Assembly (NCBI GenBank): GCA_030145595.1
Contig: JAQYVG010000090.1
Span: forward strand, 1-12,046
Length of the DNA: 12,046 nucleotides
Source of the DNA: Desulfobacterales bacterium
Lineage (GTDB): Bacteria > Desulfobacterota > Desulfobacteria > Desulfobacterales > UBA11574
Direction: 5' to 3'
This document shows positions 6,876 through 12,046 of the stretch, in pieces. The position numbers and the translations under genes were made by a program. The notes below the pieces were generated by a model. It was not told the DNA's origin, ran no database searches, and saw nothing but the letters and a program-made list of their open reading frames with translations. Position 1 is the first letter of the stretch; each line of letters opens with the position of its first letter.

Positions 6876-6920
6876 AAACAAGCGCCCCGCCCAACTTGAG
6901 GCAGGGCGCTTGTTTATTTG
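6876..6920 (+). terminator. Intrinsic terminator of the small membrane gene
   Basis: AAACAAGCGCCC (6876-6887) pairs perfectly over 12 bp with GGGCGCTTGTTT (6904-6915). The stem extends inward by GCC/GGC after one mismatch. The GC-rich stem begins with an A-tract and ends in TTTATTTG. It lies about 40 bp after the stop codon. Confidence 0.82.
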
Positions 6921-6952
6921 TAACAGTTCAGCTATCTTTGACAGGATAACCC

Positions 6953-7300
6953 TCCAGAGCGGGCAGGCAAATTCCAAGGAAATTCCAAACTACAAGCACC
7001 AAATTACAAATAAATCACAAATATCAAGCACCCCGCCAAAAAGACGGCGGGCAGGCAAATTACAAACAAATCACAAATTCCAAGTCTCCCGCCAAAAAGA
7101 CGGCGGACAGGCAAATTCCAAACAAGGGCTAAAACTATTTTTTTATTCTTTTGTTTGTTATTTGTTTTTTCGGTCACCTGTCGAGAGCCTCTAGGTCGAA
7201 CGATTGGAATTTATTTGTTATTTGTATTTTGTTATTTGGGATTTCCCCTTTTGGTTATTGGATATTGTTTGGTATTTGTAATTTGGTATTTGTAATTTCC
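6953..7300. repeat. Large A-rich/T-rich intergenic repeat block with hairpin direct repeats
   Basis: The left half (6953-7130) has A/C-rich repetition (CAAATTACAAATAAATCACA) and the right half (about 7141-7298) has the T/G-rich complement. The whole could fold as a long imperfect hairpin centred near 7180-7205. The left half contains two 30-bp direct repeats (7032-7061 and 7088-7117, one mismatch) starting CCCGCCAAAAAGACGGCGG, itself a small hairpin, plus a partial third copy, GCGGGCAGGCAAATT, at 6959-6973. The right half contains heptamers TTATTTG, TTATTTG, TATTTTG, TTATTTG (7211-7238) and an exact 14-bp duplication, GGTATTTGTAATTT (7271-7284, 7285-7298). Open frames crossing it are artefacts of the repetition. 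The rest, to 7347, is featureless. Confidence 0.72.
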
Positions 7301-7347
7301 ATAATTCAATAAACTTCCAACAAAGCAAATTCCCTTCCAGGTGTAAC

Positions 7348-7368
7348 CCAAAGCCTGGTCCTTTGGGC
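7348..7368 (-). terminator. Hairpin at the end of rnhA
   Basis: CCCAAAG (7348-7354) and CTTTGGG (7362-7368) form a 7-bp perfect stem with a 7-base loop, directly adjoining the rnhA stop codon. No U-run follows on the minus strand, so termination would be weak. On the plus strand it is followed by CTAGGTTTTTT, but no plus-strand transcript is expected there. Confidence 0.45.
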
Positions 7369-8048
7369 TAGGTTTTTTCCTTTGCGGCCGAAGTTGCCAG
7401 TAAATCCGCCTTTTCGTTGCCCTCAATACCAGCATGCCCTTTTACCTTGATGATTTTCAGATCCTTGAACTTTGCAATCGTTTTTCTAATGGATCTTACC
7501 AGCTGTGTATTTTTCTTTGCCTTCCATCCTAATGTCAGAACACCATAGGCATAGCTGCTGTCGGTGAATACGCGTACCGGCAGGTCGGCATTTTTTATTT
7601 CTAACAGCCCGGTTCGAATGGCTTCAAGCTCTGCAATATTATTAGTTGCAATACCGATATTGCGTGATATCTCTTTTTGGCGGCTCCCGTACTGCAGGAA
7701 AACACCGATTCCGGAAGGGCCGGGATTTCCGCAGGATGCTCCATCAGTATAAATACATACGGCACCATCGTATGCGGTTGCATCGAAGGCTTTTGTCTCT
7801 GGAGCGCTTTTCGTTTTAGGAGGCTTTTTTGCAGATTTTTTCTTGGGAGGAACTTCGGTTTCCGGCTGGGATGATTCAATCGATGTTACTTTATTTTGAT
7901 GGACCCAGTATTCGTAATCCTGATCCAGCTGGTATTTGATCAATACCTTGCCGTTTTTAACAACAGGCTTTTCACTCTGATCTGTTGCCAGCCAGACCTT
8001 GTTCTCCTTAAAACGCATCCGCTTCCAGTTTGTTTGGTCATTGGTCAT
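7368..8048 (-). CDS. rnhA: Ribonuclease HI with an extra N-terminal module
   Basis: The enzyme cleaves RNA in RNA-DNA hybrids (R-loops and primer removal). The C-terminal domain (about 95-220) has every catalytic residue: Asp102 (YTDGAS), Glu140 (NNIAELEA), Asp163 (FTDSSY), His205 (KGHAG) and Asp215 (NEKADLLA), matching the DEDD-plus-His set of E. coli RNase HI. At 226 residues it is about 70 longer than the E. coli enzyme. The extra part is an N-terminal module (about 8-54, WKRMRFKENKVWLATD to YEYWVH) and a Lys/Pro-rich linker (about 61-87). The module does not show the usual hybrid-binding (viroplasmin-like) motif. The start is uncertain: the ATG at 8048 lies inside a heptamer repeat with no ribosome site, and an ATG at 8018 (Met11) is possible. 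namZ lies 200 bp upstream on the same strand. Confidence 0.93.
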   Translation of the reverse strand: MTNDQTNWKRMRFKENKVWLATDQSEKPVVKNGKVLIKYQLDQDYEYWVHQNKVTSIESSQPETEVPPKKKSAKKPPKTKSAPETKAFDATAYDGAVCIYTDGASCGNPGPSGIGVFLQYGSRQKEISRNIGIATNNIAELEAIRTGLLEIKNADLPVRVFTDSSYAYGVLTLGWKAKKNTQLVRSIRKTIAKFKDLKIIKVKGHAGIEGNEKADLLATSAAKEKT

Positions 8049-8068
8049 TTGTCACTTGTCATTGGTCA
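8034..8068. repeat. Heptamer tandem array over the rnhA start
   Basis: Five units of 7 bp can be read on the plus strand: TTGGTCA, TTGGTCA, TTTGTCA, CTTGTCA and TTGGTCA. On the rnhA strand the unit is TGACCAA, so neighbouring units create ATGACC starts in different frames. The first codons of rnhA (Met-Thr-Asn-Asp-Gln) are made of this repeat. Confidence 0.8.
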
Positions 8069-8078
8069 TTTGTTTCTT

Positions 8079-8201
8079 GCCACTAAGGCACCAAGGCAAT
8101 CAAGGGTAAGCAGTGATCAGTGAGTAGTGATCAGTAAGGGAAACTGATTACTGATAACCGATAACTGATCACTCACATTTGTGTCTTTGTGCCTTTGTGG
8201 C
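8079..8201. repeat. Intergenic inverted-repeat element B with nested heptamers
   Basis: The left arm is octamers GCCACTAA, GGCACCAA and GGCAATCA (8079-8102). The right arm is TTTGTGTC, TTTGTGCC and TTTGTGGC (8178-8201), the complement of the same octamer type. Between them lies a second repeat set of heptamers: GTGATCA, GTGAGTA, GTGATCA (8113-8133), then ACTGATT, ACTGATA, ACCGATA, ACTGATC (8143-8170), again inverted relative to each other (AGTGATCAGT at 8112, ACTGATCACT at 8164). The element fills most of the gap between namZ and rnhA. Confidence 0.82.
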
Positions 8202-8249
8202 AAAATATTTTTTGGTTTCAGCCTGTCCAGATTCAGAGGCGTGTCCAAG

Positions 8250-9425
8250 CTAGGTGTAAAGATGATACTTTTGGCTTAATTCTATGAATGCATTCAAATC
8301 GCTCTGCCAGGATTTTTCGATCTCATCAATGCTTTCGAAATTTTCAAGACGCTGGCGGATATCCTTATCGCCGATGATCAGGTCAATGGGATTCCGGTCG
8401 AATTCATATTCATACGGCCCGGACTTCCACTCGAAGCGGTCGCGGTGATGAAACCTGACGGCCTGAATCAGTTTCAGGGTAGTCATATACGGTTTGAATT
8501 TATATGGGTCGGTAATGTGTATCTGAAACCCTTGGCAGAGCGTACGGGCCCATTTATTGGAAGTAGGCTCAAAAGCCATCGGTCTTAAGATTGCGCCGGG
8601 CAGGCGATCACTTTTCAGAACTGCGGACACCTTTTTTATATCGATATAGGGTGCGCCGCACAATTCAAACGGCTGGGCGGTTCCCCGTCCCTCGGAGACA
8701 TTGGTTCCTTCCCACAACACCTGGCCGGGATAAACCATGGCAGTTGCCGGTGTCGGCAGATTAGGTGACGGCGCGATCCAGGGCAGGCCTGTATCGGTGA
8801 AATACATAGCCCGGTTCCAGCCTTTCATGGGAACAACTTCAAGCTCGCAGTTGATGTGGTATTCATTGTTAAACAGGCCGGCAAGTTCGCCGATGGTCAG
8901 CCCGTGGCGCATGGGTATGGGATAACGCCCTACGAAAGAAGCGCATGCGGCGGTTAGGCAGTTGCCTTCGACCATGCTGCCGTTGATGGGATTGGGCCGA
9001 TCCAGAACCAGAACTTTTTTGCCGAACCTTTTGGCGGCTTCAAGGCAGTAAGACATGGTGTAAATAAACGTGTAAACACGAGTTCCGGCGTCCTGCAAAT
9101 CAACGATAAGGGTGTCGATAGGCTCGAACATTTCTTTATCGGGAATGCGGGTTTGACCGTAAAGGCTGAAAACAGGAATATCTAAAACCGGATCAATCAT
9201 ATCGTCCGATTCGATCATGTTGTCCTGTTTATCTGCAAAAAATCCATGCTGGGGAGCATACAATGCCTTGAGCTGTCCAGGGAGTTGCCGGTTGATCAGT
9301 TCGCGGGCATGGCAGAAATTTCTGTCCACCGAAGCAGGATTGCACAAAAGACCCAGGCGATGGCCGGATATCCACTCGGGTGGTGAGTCACTAAACCTTT
9401 CAAGGCCTGTTAGGAAGCGCGTCAT
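8250..9425 (-). CDS. namZ: NamZ-type exo-beta-N-acetylmuramidase (DUF1343)
   Basis: The 391-residue protein is a full-length DUF1343 member. Family blocks in order are GLLCNPASVD (25-34), APQHGFF (57-63), SLYG (87-90), VDLQDAGTRVYT (108-119), LDRPNPINGS (141-150), PMRHGLTIGE (171-180), APSPNLPT (218-225) and EGTNVSEGRGT (239-249). The founding member, B. subtilis NamZ, releases MurNAc from non-reducing ends of peptidoglycan fragments. Most family members have PEHG where this one has PQHG (Gln59). A longer frame reaches a TTG at 9536, but that codon is the -35 box of a good minus-strand promoter and the extra 37 residues lack family similarity, so I chose the ATG at 9425, preceded by a weak GGAAA. 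No signal peptide is seen from either start, unlike the secreted Bacillus enzyme, so it may act in the cytosol on imported fragments. Confidence 0.88.
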   Translation of the reverse strand: MTRFLTGLERFSDSPPEWISGHRLGLLCNPASVDRNFCHARELINRQLPGQLKALYAPQHGFFADKQDNMIESDDMIDPVLDIPVFSLYGQTRIPDKEMFEPIDTLIVDLQDAGTRVYTFIYTMSYCLEAAKRFGKKVLVLDRPNPINGSMVEGNCLTAACASFVGRYPIPMRHGLTIGELAGLFNNEYHINCELEVVPMKGWNRAMYFTDTGLPWIAPSPNLPTPATAMVYPGQVLWEGTNVSEGRGTAQPFELCGAPYIDIKKVSAVLKSDRLPGAILRPMAFEPTSNKWARTLCQGFQIHITDPYKFKPYMTTLKLIQAVRFHHRDRFEWKSGPYEYEFDRNPIDLIIGDKDIRQRLENFESIDEIEKSWQSDLNAFIELSQKYHLYT

Positions 9426-9507
9426 GTTCAATTTTCCGGAGAGAACCCTATTCAACAGGGCTGGTTTCTGGATACTGGATTTTAAAAGTAAGTTATCCTT
9501 CAGGGCA

Positions 9508-9536
9508 AAAATACATGAGGAGGTATTGATGGTCAA
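9508..9536 (-). promoter_or_regulatory. Candidate sigma70 promoter of namZ
   Basis: On the minus strand TTGACC (9536-9531) and TATTTT (9513-9508) are separated by exactly 17 bp. Transcription would begin near 9501, giving a leader of about 75 bases to the ATG at 9425. The promoter lies inside the longer possible namZ frame, which argues for the shorter start. Confidence 0.5.
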
Positions 9537-9582
9537 GGCGTAAATTCCGATTGGGCGTTATAAGCAGAGCCGGAGAAAATTC

Positions 9583-9609
9583 TTGACAACATTGATGCCA
9601 ATACATAAT
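9583..9609 (+). promoter_or_regulatory. Candidate sigma70 promoter of mrp
   Basis: A perfect TTGACA (9583-9588) is followed after 15 bp by CATAAT (9604-9609), or after 17 bp by the poorer TAATTT (9606-9611). The start would be about 90 bases before the mrp ATG. It is divergent from the namZ promoter, about 50 bp away. Confidence 0.5.
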
Positions 9610-9704
9610 TTGCTGCTTCTAACCCGCATTTATCATGAAGAATTTATTTTGGTTGTGAAAACAATAAGAAATTGCTTTAAGAATAACCACAGGAGATAGA
9701 TATA

Positions 9705-10544
9705 ATGACTCAAATTCATGAAAGTGTCTGCGCTGCCCAAAAACAAAACAAGACCCGGGCAGACCAGGAAGCTTTGGTTAAACGATCTTTGCAAAAAATT
9801 AAAAACAAGTTCATTGTTTTGAGCGGCAAAGGCGGAGTGGGTAAAACCAGTGTTTCTGTCAATCTTGCTATTGCGTTGGCCGCCAAGGGGTATAACGTGG
9901 GGATTATGGATGTTGATTTGCATGGTCCTGATGTACCGAGGATGCTTGGGCTCAAAGGGATGCTCGGTTTGAACGAAAACCGGAAACTGAACCCCATGGC
10001 GTACTCGGAAAACCTGAAAGCGGTTTCAATTGAATCACTTAGCGCACGCAAGGATGATGCCATTATTTGGCGGGGACCGCTCAAAAATGCAGCGATTCAG
10101 CAGTTTATCAGCGAAGTGGAATGGGGTGAGCTCGATTATTTGATAATCGATTCACCTCCGGGAACCGGTGACGAACCTTTGACCGTAGCCCAGACAATTG
10201 ACGACGCCAAAGCGATTATTGTCACCACACCACAGGAGGTTTCTCTGGCGGATGTGAGGAAGTCCATCAGTTTCTGTAACGTTGTAAACATGGAGATCTT
10301 CGGCTTGATTGAAAACATGAGCGGGTTTAGCTGCCCGCATTGCAGCGAAAAAATCGACCTGTTTGGCTCCGGCGGTGGCGAAAAAACAGCCCGGACGGCC
10401 GGGATAAAGTTTTTAGGGAGGATTCCGTTCGATCTTGATGTTGTTGCTTGCGGCGACTCCGGCACTTCATTTCAGAATAAAAATAAAAATTCCATGGTAA
10501 CAAAGGCTTTTGCTGATATAACCGAAATTATCTCTGCCGCATGA
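9705..10544 (+). CDS. mrp: Mrp/NBP35-family ATPase (ApbC-like iron-sulfur carrier)
   Basis: The 279-residue P-loop ATPase has the deviant Walker A motif SGKGGVGKTS (40-49), the switch region DVDLHGPDVPRM (69-80), DSPPGTGDEPLT (149-160) and, near the C-terminus, CPHC (Cys210 and Cys213) followed by FGSGGGE. In this family the CXXC pair of two subunits binds a labile 4Fe-4S cluster that is passed to apo-proteins in the cytosol. The N-terminal 35 residues are short, with one cysteine (Cys9), so neither a MIP18-like domain nor an NBP35-type N-terminal ferredoxin motif is present. AGGAG (9691-9695) lies 9 bases before the ATG. It is followed after a repeat-filled 263-bp gap by pyrD on the same strand; co-transcription is doubtful because pyrD appears to have its own promoter. 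Confidence 0.93.
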   Translation: MTQIHESVCAAQKQNKTRADQEALVKRSLQKIKNKFIVLSGKGGVGKTSVSVNLAIALAAKGYNVGIMDVDLHGPDVPRMLGLKGMLGLNENRKLNPMAYSENLKAVSIESLSARKDDAIIWRGPLKNAAIQQFISEVEWGELDYLIIDSPPGTGDEPLTVAQTIDDAKAIIVTTPQEVSLADVRKSISFCNVVNMEIFGLIENMSGFSCPHCSEKIDLFGSGGGEKTARTAGIKFLGRIPFDLDVVACGDSGTSFQNKNKNSMVTKAFADITEIISAA

Positions 10545-10565
10545 AACATTATTGTTAACGATTCA

Positions 10566-10713
10566 GCCACTAAGGCACAAAGACACCAAGAGACAAACCG
10601 ACTTTCCCAAAGTAGCCTTTTGGCTACGACCGCTGAATATATCTAAATTTGACTCCCTTATATGAGGATAATAATATAATTCTATAATCTTAGTGCCTTG
10701 GTGCCTTTGTGGC
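10566..10713. repeat. Intergenic inverted-repeat element C
   Basis: The left arm is four octamers, GCCACTAA, GGCACAAA, GACACCAA and GAGACAAA (10566-10597). The right arm is TTAGTGCC, TTGGTGCC and TTTGTGGC (10690-10713), the inverted form. Inside is a perfect GTAGCC-TTTT-GGCTAC hairpin (10612-10627) and then AT-rich DNA. It has the same plan and octamer as the element at 8079 and occupies most of the mrp-pyrD gap. Confidence 0.82.
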
Positions 10714-10768
10714 AAAATACATAAGTAGTAACTTCGGATTATCGGTTATAAAATTCTAAAACGTAATC

Positions 10769-10797
10769 TTGCTTTCGATTAATATTTGATTTATACA
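10769..10797 (+). promoter_or_regulatory. Candidate sigma70 promoter of pyrD, giving a near-leaderless message
   Basis: TTGCTT (10769-10774) and TATACA (10792-10797) are 17 bp apart. Transcription would start about 10804, only a few bases before the pyrD ATG at 10808. No Shine-Dalgarno is present, which fits a leaderless or very short leader. Confidence 0.45.
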
Positions 10798-10807
10798 TCA
10801 TTGTGAA

Positions 10808-11728
10808 ATGACAGCCAAACCAAACACTCGTATTGATATCGGGGGTCTGGAACTCAAGAACCCTGTAATGACGGCTTCCGGTACTTTTGGATATGGACGT
10901 GAGTTTGCAGATCTTATTGATTTAAACCGCCTGGGAGCTATTATCGTCAAGGGTTTGTCTCTGGAGCCGTCAAAAGGGAACCCGCCTTTGAGAATCGTCG
11001 AAACCAGTTGTGGTATGCTGAATGCCATTGGGCTTGAAAACGTCGGTTTGGAGGCGTTTGTTAAGGAAAAAATACCGTTTTTGCAAAAGCTGACAACGCC
11101 GACTTTGGTCAACATCTACGGGAAAACTAAAGAAGAATATGCCGAACTGGCCGCGCGCCTGGAAGATATTGAAGCAATATCAGGGGTTGAAGTAAATATT
11201 TCATGCCCCAATGTAAAAGCCGGAGGGGTAGCATTTGGCGCTTATCCGCAAACGGCTGCCGAGGTTGTCAGGGCGGTCAGGAGCAAGACGACCGGACTAC
11301 TGGTGGTCAAGCTTTCTCCCAATGTAACCGACATTGCTGAAATCGCCCGCAGCGTGGAAGCCGCAGGTGCGGACTCGATTTCATTGATCAACACCATAAC
11401 CGGTATGGCCATCGACATTGAATCGCGACGTCCGAAGCTGGCCAATACAACCGGCGGGTTATCCGGTCCGGCCATCAAACCCATAGCTTTGCGCATGGTC
11501 TGGCAGGTTGCTCAAAGCGTAAAGATACCGGTAATCGGTGTCGGTGGTATCATGAATGCCACAGATGCACTGGAGTTCCTGATAGCCGGTGCTGCGGCCG
11601 TGCAAATCGGGACCGCCAATTTCATCAACCCGCGGGCCACCTTGGATGTCATTGAGGGGATAGAATCGTATTTGATAGCAAAGGAAATTCCTGATATATC
11701 CGAGATTATCGGGTCACTGGAAGTTTAA
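10808..11728 (+). CDS. pyrD: Dihydroorotate dehydrogenase, class 1B-type catalytic subunit
   Basis: The 306-residue protein oxidises dihydroorotate to orotate in pyrimidine synthesis and binds FMN in a TIM barrel. Visible family blocks are NPVMTASGTFGYG (18-30), VKGLS (47-51), GMLNAIGLEN (69-78), the catalytic-loop NISCPNVKAGG (130-140, Cys133 as base, the class 1 hallmark), LINT (193-196), GGLSGPAIKP (216-225) and GVGGI (244-248). Length and the cysteine point to class 1B, which normally works with the FAD/2Fe-2S subunit PyrK passing electrons to NAD. No pyrK is in this window, although the two genes are often adjacent. A stop codon in frame at 10787-10789 excludes a longer start. The ATG has no ribosome-binding site. 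It is cytosolic. Confidence 0.95.
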   Translation: MTAKPNTRIDIGGLELKNPVMTASGTFGYGREFADLIDLNRLGAIIVKGLSLEPSKGNPPLRIVETSCGMLNAIGLENVGLEAFVKEKIPFLQKLTTPTLVNIYGKTKEEYAELAARLEDIEAISGVEVNISCPNVKAGGVAFGAYPQTAAEVVRAVRSKTTGLLVVKLSPNVTDIAEIARSVEAAGADSISLINTITGMAIDIESRRPKLANTTGGLSGPAIKPIALRMVWQVAQSVKIPVIGVGGIMNATDALEFLIAGAAAVQIGTANFINPRATLDVIEGIESYLIAKEIPDISEIIGSLEV

Positions 11729-12046
11729 CCCGGATATTTCATGAACAAAGTCAATTTTTTTTTCATAAAGGTTGATGATCTCGTAAAAAAACAAAAATTC
11801 CTTTTTACGAACGTTTTAAATACCTTTTCAATAAGTTCTGGTCAGTGGCACGGCCACCGGTAATAAAATTTGAAAACGTCTGAAACTCACGCAAAAGTGA
11901 GTCTAAAGAAAAAACAGGTCCATAACATTGAAATAAGAAGTATATATGGTTATTAGTCTCTATTGTTTTTGAAGATATCAGATAGTTGCTGTTTTTTCTT
12001 AACACTCACTAATGCGTTCAAACAGTCAGCCATTTTCAAATTTCAT
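11729..12046. other. Noncoding AT-rich region after pyrD
   Basis: No convincing gene lies in these 318 bp. A T9 run (about 11754-11762) follows a weak TTCATGAA palindrome and may help end the pyrD transcript. TCGTAAAAA (11781-11789) and TTTTTACGA (11802-11810) form a perfect 9-bp hairpin of a type common in related genomes. A second hairpin, ACTCAC-GCAAAA-GTGAGT, lies at 11885-11902. An open frame of 66 codons on the minus strand has no ribosome site and no recognisable motif. Confidence 0.5.
11781..11810. repeat. Hairpin with A/T-tract arms after pyrD
   Basis: TCGTAAAAA and TTTTTACGA pair perfectly over 9 bp with a 12-base loop. On the plus strand the 3' arm carries T5, and on the minus strand the structure is the same, so it could act as a weak terminator in either direction. 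It may also be a small dispersed repeat. Confidence 0.55.

Noticed and set aside
7032..7117. Two 30-bp repeats with a hairpin and a 26-bp gap, superficially like a CRISPR unit
   Set aside because: There are only two full copies, the gap is itself repeat-like DNA, and no cas gene is present.
6910..7194. A 94-codon plus-strand open frame rich in Asn, Lys, Gln and Ser
   Set aside because: It is a translation of the A-rich intergenic repeats, with the duplicated hairpin unit read twice as PPKRRRAGK and RQKDGGQAN. It has no ribosome site and no protein-like composition.
7232..7435. A 67-codon minus-strand open frame overlapping the rnhA end
   Set aside because: It joins out-of-frame rnhA sequence to repeat-derived residues such as YQITNTKQYPIT, a known type of artefact from this repeat class.
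9426..9536. A 37-residue N-terminal extension of NamZ from a TTG start
   Set aside because: The TTG is the -35 box of a good promoter, there is no ribosome site, and the extra residues are neither a signal peptide nor similar to the family.
9217..9543. A 108-codon plus-strand open frame antisense to namZ
   Set aside because: It lies wholly over the namZ coding and promoter region; the opposite strand has clear DUF1343 motifs.
11805..12005. A 66-codon minus-strand open frame at the right end
   Set aside because: No ribosome-binding site, no recognisable motif, AT-rich, and it ends inside the 11781-11810 hairpin.

Overview
The window looks like a piece of chromosome from a Gram-negative, probably anaerobic bacterium of moderate GC content, most likely a Desulfobacterota (deltaproteobacterial) relative of the Desulfobacterales. 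This is inferred from the gene set (PlsB, a class 1B-type PyrD, an Mrp/NBP35 ATPase, a DUF1343/NamZ protein and a MurU-AmgK fusion) and from the style of the intergenic repeats. No rRNA, tRNA, CRISPR array or intact mobile element is visible.

Layout. Positions 1-1210 are an accessory patch: the edge of an unidentified gene, a decayed REP-associated (Y1/HUH) transposase, and an intact Phd/VapC-type toxin-antitoxin operon with a clear sigma70 promoter and a palindromic operator over its -10 box. Positions 1211-1613 are repeat-rich intergenic DNA. On the minus strand, 1614-6141 carry a fused nucleotidyltransferase-sugar kinase (MurU-AmgK type) and, upstream of it, PlsB. A small plus-strand gene for a two-helix membrane protein with an acidic repetitive tail (6493-6834) ends in a strong terminator. 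About 430 bp of A-rich/T-rich inverted repeats follow. RNase HI (7368-8048) and NamZ (8250-9425) lie on the minus strand. Plus-strand mrp (9705-10544) and pyrD (10808-11728) close the window, followed by about 320 bp of noncoding DNA.

How the genes may work together. NamZ releases MurNAc from the non-reducing ends of peptidoglycan fragments. AmgK phosphorylates MurNAc to MurNAc-1-P, and MurU makes UDP-MurNAc from it. The window therefore holds a possible release-phosphorylate-activate route for cell-wall sugar salvage. PlsB makes the first phospholipid intermediate. RnhA, Mrp and PyrD are housekeeping genes with no obvious functional link to the others.

The most unusual property is the intergenic DNA. 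At least three gaps contain large inverted repeats whose arms are built from octamers (about GRCACAAA, with a GC-rich transition variant), and several gaps contain degenerate tandem heptamers. One heptamer array runs into the start codon of rnhA. No complete new system is evident. The best leads are the NamZ/MurU-AmgK pairing, the octamer/heptamer repeat family and the repetitive small membrane protein.
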